Assembly: GCA_902651635.1 (NCBI GenBank)
Contig: CACRSC010001917.1
Span: forward strand, 321,180 to 367,882
Reading direction: 5' to 3'
Origin: Mastigamoeba balamuthi
Lineage: Eukaryota > Evosea > Mastigamoebida > Mastigamoebidae
Length of the DNA: 46,703 nt
Of the stretch, positions 9,488-18,722 are shown in pieces (positions within the stretch are counted from its first letter, which is position 1; each line of letters begins with the position of its first letter). The notes beneath the pieces are model-generated. The model was not told the origin of the DNA and did no database searches. It saw only the letters and a program-made list of their open reading frames with translations. The translations under genes and the position numbers were made by a program.

Positions 9488-10181
9488 ATGTCGGTCCTCA
9501 CGTTCCTGTCAAGGGCAGCGCGGAGAGTCAGGCGCAGGCATTTCTCGGAATTGCGATCTACTGGGGGTGAGCCAGGGGTCGTCGTGCACCAACGTGTGTG
9601 GGCCCCCCACTTCTTTGCTACGGCATGTCATCTCTGGCGCCCAGAAGGGTGGTGTGGTTGTGGATGCAGAGAGGAGGGTGGTGCCGACGAACGTGGCACA
9701 GCTGCTGCGGTGGTCCTCGGCCCTCAGGAGCGGGGCTGTGTGTGGGGAGCTCCTCTTCGAGCTCGTGGGTACATCGCGCAGCCCCCTGTGCCGTGCTGAC
9801 GTGCGCAGTGACTGCGACCAAGATCGTGTGCAGGCCCTCGCCACTGAACGACCTCTGGGAATTCGTGGCCAGGGACTCGAGCACTGATCAGACGCTAGTA
9901 GTTCAGCACTGGGTACCCCAGTGTGCGGGCACTGGGCTGGATTCTTATAGCAGCCGTGCAGGGAGAGCTGGAGGACTCGTCTGTATCAGAGGGGACGACC
10001 TACAGGGTGATAGGGAAGCCGACCAGCGACGGCAGAAAGATCGCGAGCCTGTTCCTCTGCTACTGGCTCGGGGCCACTGGTCGGTGGCCTCCTGGGCTGG
10101 GTGGGGCCTCACACCACGACAGACGTGGACGAAGTGAGGTTCCTGACGAGGGAGGCAGCCTCGAATTTGATTGAGCAGTGA
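9488..10181 (+). CDS. Unrecognised multi-exon gene
   Basis: No single frame is open, but exons 9645-9768, 9809-9922, 9954-10079 and 10123-10181 join with matching phases and good signals (donors GTACAT, GTGCGG, GTCGGT; acceptors GCGCAG, TAGCAG, GACAG). The spliced frame reads well: VVPTNVAQLLRWSSALRSG, CGELLFELVVTATKIVCRP, LNDLWEFVARDSS, YRVIGKPTSDGRKIASLFLC, ending DVDEVRFLTREAASNLIEQ. A first exon 9488-9526 (MSVLTFLSRAARR) with donor GTCAGG would give about 153 residues and looks like a mitochondrial leader, but the 5' end is uncertain. The third intron would be only 31 nt. I do not recognise the family. It lies between TRM13 (divergent) and the FAM241-like gene (convergent). Confidence 0.5.
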
Positions 10182-10412
10182 GCAGTGAAGGGGTTTGTCA
10201 ATGGACAGGGGAGTTCGCGCGTCAGTTCAGTTGGGGCCGTTGGGGCCCTGTCCCTGGGGCAGGTCACGCATTGTGCGAATTCCGAGGGTGTGACCCTGGC
10301 CCTGCGGCTGCTGTCCAGAGGGCCTAGGTGCGTCCTGCGGGACAGACTGGTAGTATCCGCCTTGCTGCGTCGCGAGCATTTGCTGCTGCTGTTGCTATTT
10401 TGGAAGCAGTGG

Positions 10413-10816
10413 TCAGAAACAATGTGACGTCGATGGGCGAGGCGAGTGTAGGAGGGGTACCAGCATCGAGCTGTTGCGCTTGTACATCCAGTAGACGAAC
10501 GCGATAGACGCCGCGAAGAGCAGGCCGGAGAATCCCAACAGCAGGTAGACCACAATTGCAATCAAAATCAGCCACCAGTTCGGGATCTGCAAGGCGCGTT
10601 GGCGGGGCTGGCGTGCGCCGGCGTTGGTCGCACGTCACGGCCGCCGATATTGAAGACAGAGGACTGGAGAGTCCTCAGCGGCGAGGTGGACTGCTGCTGG
10701 CCCTCTTCGGAGCGCGGGAGGCCTGCGCTCGGCGTTATGCCTGACGCGACGTGCCCGGGCACGTGGTCCGGCGGGGCGTCGTCCCCGACGATGACGCCGT
10801 TGACGATGCGCACCAT
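10413..10816 (-). CDS. FAM241-like (DUF4605) small membrane protein
   Basis: Exon 1 10634-10816 and exon 2 10413-10586 join across a 47-nt intron (donor GTGCGACC, acceptor TTGCAG) for about 118 residues. The start MVRIVNGVIVGDDAPP matches the distinctive N-terminus of the animal FAM241 family, recalled as M-V-R-I-L-x-N-G-x-I-V-x-D-D. A Ser/Pro/Gly-rich middle is followed by FNIGGRD and one hydrophobic helix beginning at IPNWWLILIAIVVYLLLGF, then MYKRN. This matches the family's length and single C-terminal membrane span; FAM241 proteins are reported at endomembranes. An in-frame ATG further upstream (10981) lies across the syntaxin start and is not needed. It shares an 85-bp divergent intergenic region with syntaxin-16. 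Confidence 0.75.
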
Positions 10817-10901
10817 GATTCGGATACTGGGTTTTGTCTTTGTTGCTGCCAGATATTCCGGGAAGTATCTTATCTGACCTATCTGGTGAGGCGAACGAAA
10901 G
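10817..10901. promoter_or_regulatory. Divergent promoter, FAM241-like / syntaxin-16
   Basis: Only 85 bp separate the two start codons. The interval holds AGATATTCCGGGAAGTATCT, a near palindrome of a GATATTYCCGG-type motif that recurs upstream of INTS8 (23913-23950), upstream of U1 (25275-25297) and before RPS5 (12378-12389). No TATA box is evident. Confidence 0.45.
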
Positions 10902-12303
10902 ATGGCGCTGTCGGTGGCTGCTGCCGGCGTGCTCCAGGGCATCACGCGCAACCGCACGAGCACGTTCATCACGTACCGCAACCAGCGCCATGCCTACAGC
11001 GGCGCCGTGGGTGCGTCGCGCGCTCTCGCCAATTCGCAAAAACGGCGGCCTGGTTGACCAAGCCCCCCGCCCCGCGCGCCGCTCAGTGAGCGGCAAGTCT
11101 GTGGAGCTCACCGTCACCGCCGATGTACGCGCGGGGGTCCATTTCGCGAGGCGCGGGTATTGACAAACGCCCCCCCAAGGGCACGTCGTCTGTGCTCCAG
11201 GGCGCCGACTTTGCCATGTCGGAGGCGCCGCCGCGCTACTTCCCCGTCATCGAGGACATCCGCGCCACCCTCGGCATGATCCACAACAAGCGTGAGACCC
11301 CTCCCCCCCTCTGCTTGCAGCGCGCGCTCCCGTGGACTGACGCCCCCCTGCGCACGCAGAGATGGACCTGCAGAGGCTCCACGAGAGCCAGTTTCTCGTG
11401 CAGATCGACGACACGAGCGACGAGCAGCACGCGATCGAGATCGCCACCGCAGAGATCACCCGCGTGCGTAGGCGGCAGTCCCACCCCGCCCGTGCGCTCA
11501 CCCCCCGCACCTCCCCCCTGCAGCTGCTGGCCGAGGCGCAGCAGAGGATCAAGGGGCTCGGGGCTGCCGGGGGGACCGACTCGAACGACGAGGAGAGGCG
11601 CCTGCTGAAGAACGTCCAGTCGGCGCTGGCCTCGCAGCTCGGCGACGAGACCAAGCGCTTCCGCCAGTCGCAGCAGGTGTACCTGACAAGTGCGGGGCTC
11701 TGCTGCTTGGTCGCTGGCCGCCTGGGGCCTGGGGCTGACGCTCTGCGCTCTGCGTGCGCGCAGAGCTGAGGAAGAGGAACCAGAAGGTGCGCGGGACGCT
11801 GTCGAGCCCGCTGGACGACGAGGAGGAGGCCTACAGCGGGGACAAGGGCTTCACCGAGGCGCAGATGTCGCAGCTGGCGACGATGAACAGCACGACGGTG
11901 GAGCGCGACAAGGAGATCAGGCAGATATACAAGTCCATTGTCGAGCTCAGCGAGATCACCAAGGACCTCGCGGTGCTCATCGTCGACCAGGGCACGCTGC
12001 TCGACCGCATCGACTACAACATCGAGGTCTCGGCGGAGAACACCAAGGAGGGCGTCGTCGAGCTCAAGAAGGCCAACGAGTCCCAGAAGGGCATCCGCAC
12101 CAAGCTCTGCATCATCCTCCTCCTCGGTACGGATCCCCCCCACTTGCTTGTCAATTCCTATAATTGCGTCCGAGCTGTGACGTGGCGCAGGGGTTTCCCA
12201 CCCGCACAATTCCTCCGCTGATTTTCCCCCTCTCTGGCTCTTCCGCAAAACAGTTGCGATCATGCTCGGCCTGATCATCGTGCTGATCAAGGTCATCATC
12301 TGA
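10902..12303 (+). CDS. STX16: Syntaxin-16 / Tlg2-type SNARE
   Basis: A Qa-SNARE of the trans-Golgi/endosome system. Exons: 10902-11010, 11091-11291, 11360-11463, 11524-11689, 11764-12126 and 12254-12303, about 330 residues (human 325). The N-peptide ITRNRTSTFITYRN resembles the Tlg2/STX16 peptide that binds Sec1/Munc18 partner Vps45. Next come GIDKRPPKG, DEQHAIEIATAEITR (Habc), GFTEAQMSQL, then the SNARE motif with QGTLLDRIDYNIE (central Gln) and a C-terminal anchor starting at LCIILLL and ending LIKVII. Donors are GTGCGT, GTGAGA, GTGCGT, GTGCGG and GTACGG. The exon 2 start is forced by frame to a GAG acceptor at 11090 although a better-looking CAG lies 4 bases upstream, so that junction is the least certain. 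Confidence 0.92.
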
Positions 12304-12550
12304 GGGGGAGGAGGGCGCGCGGTGAGCGGGGGGGAGGAAAGACGACGCCCGGCACGCAGTTTGTTCCACAAGCATCGGGAAAATATTCGAAGGAAACGAC
12401 TGTTGGCGTGCGAAAAGCCAGAGTTGATTATGTCATCTCTTACGTCATTGCGCTTTGCGGGTGCGCGAGCGCCCCGGTTTTTTCTTTTCTTTTTGGCCTC
12501 GTCCCTCTTTTTCGGTTCAGCCCCCCGTCACCCCCTCCTCTCCTCAGAGA

Positions 12551-13479
12551 ATGGCCGCTGTCCCCGACTACAACGTCAAGCTCTTCGGCAAGTGGACCTA
12601 CGACGATGTCGCGATCAGCGACATCTCGCTGCAGGACTACATCGCGGCGACGCAGAAGGTGAAGTTCAAGACCTTCCTGCCCCACACCGCCGGGCGCTAC
12701 CAGACCAAGCGCTTCCGCAAGGCGCACTGCCCCATCGTGGAGCGCCTGGTCTGCTGCCTCATGATGCACGGCCGCAACAACGGCAAGAAGCTGCTCGCCG
12801 TCCGGTGTGTTTTTCTCCTCCTCTCTGCCGCCCCTCTGCGCTGCGCGCACTGTTTCCGCCCCTTGTCCACTCCCGCTGACTCGACCTCTTCTACCCCCGC
12901 GCAGCATCGTGAAGCACGCGTTCGAGATCATGGCCCTGATGGCCGACAAGAACCCCATCCAGGCACGAAACAGCATCCGCGCTCTGCTCTCTCTCTCCCC
13001 CTCGGTCGCTCCGCAGAGGCCGTGGAAAGGGAGCGATTGGGGGAGAGGCAACACAGCGGAGATATCGGAAAATCTGACTGTGGCGCGCGGTGCAGGTTCT
13101 GATCGACGCCGTCATCAACTCGTGCCCCCGTGAGGACTCGACTCGCGTCGGCTCGGCCGGCCAGGTCAAGCGCCAGGCCGTTGATGTGTCGCCCATGCGC
13201 CGCGTCAACCAGTCGCTCTACCTGATCACCCAGGGCGCCCGCACCTCGGCGTTCCGCAGCATCAAGACGATCGCCGAGTGCCTCGCCGACGAGCTGATGA
13301 ACGCCGCCAAGGGCTCGTCCAACAGCTACGCCATCAAGAAGAAGGTGCGATATCAATGAGATCTTTTCGATATCTCTCTTTCTCCATCCAATTCAACCGC
13401 GCGCGCGCGCGCGGAAACTAAATATCTTCCTCAACCCGCGCAGGACGAGATCGAGCGTGTTGCGAAGTCCAACCGTTAA
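12551..13479 (+). CDS. RPS5: 40S ribosomal protein S5 (uS7)
   Basis: A small-subunit head protein near the mRNA exit. Exons 12551-12804, 12905-12962, 13096-13344 and 13444-13479 give 198 residues, the usual size. Family strings are nearly invariant: [90 protein letters not shown] and [11 protein letters not shown] at the end. Intron 2 (12963-13095) must start with GC (CAG|GCACGA), since the codons on both sides are fixed by conservation, so it is a GC-AG intron. Intron 3 has a (GC)n run. The leader is pyrimidine-rich just before the ATG, as often seen for ribosomal protein genes. Confidence 0.97.
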
Positions 13480-14373
13480 GTTCGCTTGTCTCGCGACGAG
13501 GAGGGCTGCCGACTACCGGCCCAACTATCTGCTGCTGCTGCTTCTCTGCTTGACCCTAGCTCCCATTGGCTTAAAGGGCCACCACCTGATCAGAGGGACC
13601 CAATCCAAATCGAATTAGAAGAAAAGCAGTCCCCGTGTGCTTCTCTGCAGTTGTCTGTTGGGCTGTTCCTTGCCTCGGTGTAGTCACACCGCCCCCCAAC
13701 GTATAGCCGAGATTCAGAATTATGATTGAGCAATTCGATTATTCTGCGAATCGGACAAATCGGATGCCTTTGTATGGTCTTGAATCTTGCCCCCCCACCC
13801 CGTCTTACTTAGCCACGGCAGCTTCTGTGGCATGGCTGATACGAGGCCGATGGAGATGCGATGGCCCGTGTCGAAACGCGACGATGAATGCGAGTAGTAC
13901 CCAGGGGCCTATGTAATGTGGTGTGGGTTGGGGGATCGTGCAACTTCCTTCGTAAGGGCGATTGCTCAGCGGCCGGTGACCTCACAACACTGGCGGCCAC
14001 CTCGGGAATGGAGTGTCCCCAGGGAGGAAGCTCTCTCAGGAGGGATGCGCGAGAGGGGACAGATGGGGGGAGCCAACATGGCGACCACCCGCCGAGCACT
14101 AACGTTCCCCCGTTTTTCCCGAACATCGTCAGCAGCGCGCGAAAATCCGTGGGAAACGCAGAAGCCACACCGCAAATATCCGCCCAGCGCTGCTGATTCG
14201 TACAGATGACGTGCGGGCGGGCGAATCACCAGGGTTATTTTTAATTACGCAGCTTCGCGAAACATCGACTTTTCCTCACCATTTCCGCCCCCGGCAAACC
14301 CGCGCGTGGGCCCACTCTTGTGTATTGCTTTCGTGTACTTTTCCTCAGAACCGTATCCCGACGCACGCCCGCA
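13480..14373. other. Intergenic region between RPS5 and F-box/WD40 gene
   Basis: About 890 bp with no supported gene. AT-richer stretches after RPS5 (AATTCGATTATTC, GAATTATGATTGAGC) are probably its 3' UTR/terminator region. A short plus-strand frame at 14079 (MATTRRALTFPRFSRTSSAA, 43 codons) and a 119-codon minus frame at 13809-14168 are open, but nothing supports either. Confidence 0.4.
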
Positions 14374-16392
14374 ATGGTCTTCACGACACCCGAAAACGCC
14401 GCCGCTCGGCCGCAGGTCCGGTTCCCGGCCCACGGGGCCCCCGTACCCTCCAGCAGCGTTTCTCGCATTTCTATGCTCGTTTTTAATAAAACATGTCCAC
14501 AGAAAAACGAACAAGGCGAAAAGCAGAGAGAGCCGGAGAAGAGCACCAGCAAGAGGTACAAGCCCGCTGGGGATGCGGCCATCGGCGTCAGGCTGGACGG
14601 AATAGCGGCGCCGGCGCCCTCGGCCTCCCCGGAGCCCTCGCAGCGCCCCGAGCGCACGACCGTCGACCACCTGCCCGACTTTGTGCTCCGCGAGCTCTTC
14701 GGCCAGCTCCTCTGCGGCCCCTGCGGCCCGCGGCCCCTCCTCGAGCCCTCGCCCCTCAGCCCCCTCCGCCTCGTCTGCCGCCGCTGGGACAGGGTCATCA
14801 AGTGCGCCCCCCCACCCCACCCCGCACCGCATGCACCTCTCTTGTCATGCTCCCAGTCCCTTGCTTTCCTCCAGCCAGTTATGTAGGAGGAAAGTACTGG
14901 CGGAAAAGAAGAAAGTAAGGGGAAAGGGACAGAGTTTGTAGCATCCCCAGCCCAGTGGGGCGCGATGGGGTTCCCTTCTGACACCACGCCAGGGAGATGC
15001 CTGACACCGAGAAGGGCGGGCTGGGGTGCCATCTGTACGAGGACCAGTTCTTTGACGGGGGAGGCGGGTGGAAGCCGGCCAACAACGCGGCGCCGCTGCT
15101 GAGGCCCCTGCGGCTCGTAGGGCAGCTCGCGGGGCACCACAAGCGCTCCAAGGTCCACGACATCGCGTTCCGCTCCGACGGCAAGGCCATCGCCTCTGTG
15201 GGAAGCGACGGCTATATCCTCATTCAGGTATACGCGGTCCCCCTTCCTCCTCCTCCTCCTTTTCCTCGCCGCGGGGAAAATGCACTTGGATGTGGGCTCG
15301 GGGAAATTCAAGAGCATTTCTCGCCCTGGAAAATGTCGGAAATCTCGTATCTTGGCCGTTTTGACCGTTGGCGTCTTTTCGGTTTTCGTCGTTGGTCGTT
15401 GCAGGAAACGAGCGGGGTGGTGTGGAGGAGGGTGCAGACGGGGGCCTCGTGGCTGACGAGCTGCTCGATGAGCCCGTCGGGCGGGCTGGTCGCGTGCGGC
15501 AGCCACGAGAACGTGGCCTACGTATTCGACGCGTCGACGCCGTCGATCCTGCAGCAGGGCAGCCCCAGGCAGAGGCGCCGCGAACTCATAGCCCACCAAA
15601 GTTCAGTGTTTGGAACTCTGCAGCCCCGCCCTCCCCCTAATAAGCGTATAAAAGAAAGAGGGCGGTGTTGCAAAAACAACCCAACCACACCGCTGACGTA
15701 TCGCCAGGCCCCGTGACGTGTGTAAGGTTCATTGACGACAATCACCTAGTTACCGCGTCCAGCGACACCACGTGCCGCATATGGGACGTCTCGCGCGCCG
15801 ACACGGAGCAGCTCGTCCACGCGCACACTGTGCGTTTATGGCCGCAAACCCGCTAGAAAACGGGGGTGGGGTGTTCAACGCAATTGATTTCGCCCTCCAG
15901 AGCGAAGTTATGGCCGTCGACGTTTCTCCCGTCGACAAGAGCGTTTTTGCGACGGGTTCGTGCGACCAGCGGGTGTCCGTGTGGGACGTCCGCGACAAGC
16001 TCTCAATCGTGGCGTCGATCGTCTCGAGCGCCGGCGAGGTCAACGGCGTCGCCTGGTCGCGCAGCGGCCTCGCCGTCGCCGCGGCCTCTGACGGCGGCTG
16101 CAGCCTCTACGACGTCCGCATGAACTCGGAGATGCGCAGGTTCGTCATCCCGGGCGACGGCCCCGCGTACGGGACCAGCGTCGTGATGAGCCCCAGCGGC
16201 CGCTTTGTGATGGCCGCGGCCAACTGCGAGCTGCACGTCTGGGACTCGCTGACGGCGCAGCACGTCAGGTCCGTGCCGCACCGCGCCCGCGTCTCCAACG
16301 TGGCCATCTCGGACGACGGCTCCATGGTCGCCACGGGCTGCTGGGACTCGTTCGTGCGCGTGTGGTCGCCCGAGGCCCAGGCGATCGGGTAA
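14374..16392 (+). CDS. F-box protein with G-beta-like WD40 propeller
   Basis: Exons: 14374-14442, 14503-14801, 14993-15227, 15405-15600, 15708-15829 and 15901-16392 (about 470 residues; the first intron, 60 nt, is in frame and could be retained, giving 490). A basic/Pro-rich N-terminus leads to an F-box (VDHLPDFVLRELFGQLL ... LRLVCRRWDRVIK). The rest is a WD40 propeller whose order and wording follow G-protein beta: VHDIAFRSDGKAIASVGSDG, WLTSCSMSPSGGLVACGS, VTCVRFIDDNHLVTASSDTT, then FATGSCDQRVSVWDVR, and last MVATGCWDSFVRVWSP. F-box proteins recruit substrates to SCF ubiquitin ligases. The N-terminal coiled coil that binds G-gamma in true G-beta is replaced by the F-box, so I infer an E3 adaptor, not a G-protein subunit. 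Confidence 0.82.
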
Positions 16393-16741
16393 TTGCTGCT
16401 TTATCCGATTGCACTCCGGACTGGCCCCTCGAAAAAAGGAACCGCCTTGTGGACGTTCTCCGCGACCGCGCTCGTTGGTGGTCGCTGGGCTGGCTCCCTT
16501 GAGGGGGTGTCCGCTGGTGTATGTACTGCTGTGAGAGGGAGAGGTGGATCTCCTGTACAGAGAGAGGGTTCCCTCATAGGGACAAAGAGTTTTTGGAGAT
16601 TTCCCCCCGATTTCTTGCCCCTGTTGATTTTCAAACTGTCTTGTCCTGCTCAGTAAAAATACTGTTCGTCAGTGCAGGACAACCTCCACATTCACTGTTC
16701 GGCCCTCTGCTGCACCACAGCCTCTCTCTCGCGGCCACGAA

Positions 16742-18274
16742 ATGAGCGGCACCCCTTTCGGCACGCGACACGCGGTGAACCCGCTGTCGTCCTCGGCCCC
16801 CGTCAGCACGACGGCATCCCCGAGGCCGCCGCCCCAGGCGCCTCTGCGGTACGCCTGCCGCGACACGATAGCCGCGGACCTCATCTGCCCGCTCTGCCAC
16901 GACCCGCTCGTCGACCCCGTCGTCCACGAGGCGTGCGGCGCCGCCGCGTGCTCGGCGTGCGCTGCGGCTGCCGGGGGCCACTGCCCGGCCTGCGGCGAGG
17001 GGCAGGCGATGAGCAGGGCCCCGTGGGAGCTGACGAGCAGGCTGCGCGACCTCAAGGTGCTCTGCCCGCTCTGCGAGCGCCAGTGCTCGCGGGGCTGCCT
17101 CGAGGCGCACTACAGGATCTGCCCCGTCTCGCTGGCCGTCAGCGAGCGCACGCACGCGGTCGAGCGGGCCACCGACGAGCGCCTGCACGCGGAGCTCGAG
17201 AGGCTCGAGGCCGAGCACAGGGCCAAGATGGCGGACCTCGCGCGCAGGGAGGCGCTGCTCAGCGTGGCCGAGGAGGCGCGGGCAGAGGACAGGGCCAGGA
17301 TCCGGCTCGACGTGCGCGGGACGGTCTTCACGACGGACCGCCGCACGCTGCGCTCGTGCGCGGGGTCCAAGCTCGACGCGATGTTCGCGCCGTGCGGCCT
17401 GCAGCCCGAGAAGAGCGACGGGCACTACTTCCTCAACGAGGACCCCGAGGTCTTCGGCCTGGTCCTGCACTGGCTCTCGGACGGGGCGGTCCCCAGCCTC
17501 AGGACCGACCAGAGGGCCGCGCTGCTGAGCTTCTCGTCCAAGTACTGCCTCGAGGGGCTCCAGGAGGCCGTCAAGAACGCGCCCGCGTACCGCTACGCGC
17601 TGTCGATGACCGAGTTCCTCTCGCTGATCAACTCGCGCGGGCTCCCGGGCACCGCGCGGCCGCTGTACCTCGCGGGCTGCGACCTGCGCCAGGTCGTCGC
17701 GTCGCTGCGCGGCAGCCCGGACCTCCTGCGCGGCGCCGTGCTGTCCAACTGCGACATGAGCGGCTGCTCGCTGAGCTACGCCGTCTTCGCCTGCACGGAC
17801 CTCTCGTACTCGACGCTGCAGTCGGCGGACCTCTCCTCGGCCGTCCTCGAGGGCTCGCGCCTCACGGGCGCCGTCCTCAAGTGCGCGGTCCTCGACGGGG
17901 CCGACCTCTCCAAGGCGGACCTCACGCGCGCGATCCTGCGCGGAGCGAGCCTCGTCGAGACCCGCATCGCGCAGACGTGCTTTGACGGGGCCGACCTCAG
18001 GCAGGTCAGCTTCGCGTGGGCCAAGGCCGTCGACGCGCCGAGCTTCGTGGGCGCCCAGCTGCAGGGGGCCAGCTTCAAGGGGCTCTGCCTGCGCGGGGCC
18101 TCGTTCAGGATGGCCAACCTCGAGGGCTGCTGCTTCCAGGGCGCGGACCTCACGGGCGCCAGCTTCGAGGACGCGGACCTCAGCAAGGCCGACACGACGG
18201 GGGCCAAGCTCAACAGGGACGCCGCGGTGCTGCGCAGCAGCCCCAGCCTGGCGACACTCAGGACCCCCAAGTGA
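16742..18274 (+). CDS. RING-like / TRAF-type finger / KCTD (T1-BTB) / pentapeptide-repeat protein
   Basis: A single exon of 510 residues. About 49-84: RING-like finger (CPLCHDPL ... CGAAACSAC ... CPAC), where the usual CGH histidine is Ala. About 108-127: TRAF-type CPLCERQCSRGCLEAHYRIC. About 135-185: charged coiled coil. About 187-280: T1/BTB domain of KCTD type (IRLDVRGTVFTTDRRTLRS, HYFLNEDPEVFGLVLHWL). About 335-490: pentapeptide repeats of the A(D/N)LSx kind (GADLSKADLTRAILRGASL). KCTD9 in animals joins T1 and pentapeptide repeats and serves as a CUL3 adaptor; the N-terminal RING/TRAF part is extra. I infer a ubiquitin-ligase role. The leader 16393-16741 has no gene. Confidence 0.88.
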   Translation: MSGTPFGTRHAVNPLSSSAPVSTTASPRPPPQAPLRYACRDTIAADLICPLCHDPLVDPVVHEACGAAACSACAAAAGGHCPACGEGQAMSRAPWELTSRLRDLKVLCPLCERQCSRGCLEAHYRICPVSLAVSERTHAVERATDERLHAELERLEAEHRAKMADLARREALLSVAEEARAEDRARIRLDVRGTVFTTDRRTLRSCAGSKLDAMFAPCGLQPEKSDGHYFLNEDPEVFGLVLHWLSDGAVPSLRTDQRAALLSFSSKYCLEGLQEAVKNAPAYRYALSMTEFLSLINSRGLPGTARPLYLAGCDLRQVVASLRGSPDLLRGAVLSNCDMSGCSLSYAVFACTDLSYSTLQSADLSSAVLEGSRLTGAVLKCAVLDGADLSKADLTRAILRGASLVETRIAQTCFDGADLRQVSFAWAKAVDAPSFVGAQLQGASFKGLCLRGASFRMANLEGCCFQGADLTGASFEDADLSKADTTGAKLNRDAAVLRSSPSLATLRTPK

Positions 18275-18722
18275 CCCTCGGCGAGCACGAGCGGCGCTTT
18301 ATACAGAGGTCCTCTTCAGCGAAGTTACGCCTCCCAAGGGTTGAACAATGTTACAGTAGCCTGCCCCCGATATTCTTGGCCAGATACCGCCCGATCGATC
18401 TCCACTGGGCAGATTCTCTACGAACAAAATTCTCGTGACAAGGCGGGGCCGTGAGGTCAGCATTTCCTCGAAACGATCAGGGGCATCACATAGACACCGA
18501 GTATTTCCTCGCGGTCTCTTCGGACTGTGCGTCTCTCCCCCTCTCCCCCTCGTCGTCTGTCGCAGAGGCCGGCACTCGCCAGCGGTCCACACCCTCGGGA
18601 TCCCGGACAGATCGACCGTTTGGATCGATTCTCTTCTCCTCCTCCCCCCCTTGTCTCCGATCCCAACCACCCCCCCAATCAGACCCAAGCAGGCCCAGCG
18701 GACACACAAGCACGAGCAAGCA
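18275..18722. other. Intergenic/leader region before GlmS
   Basis: About 450 bp with no supported gene. It contains CCCGATATTCTTGG (near 18367) and long pyrimidine runs close to the GlmS start, likely promoter and 5' UTR. Confidence 0.4.

Noticed and set aside
11087-11179. Alternative STX16 exon 2 using the CAG acceptor at 11086 and a second intron from 11125
   Set aside because: It would remove GIDKRPPKG, which matches the conserved GVTKRPPPKW region of syntaxin-16, and needs an AAG acceptor.
13809-14168. 119-residue minus-strand protein between RPS5 and the F-box gene
   Set aside because: No domain, and codon use unlike the neighbours.
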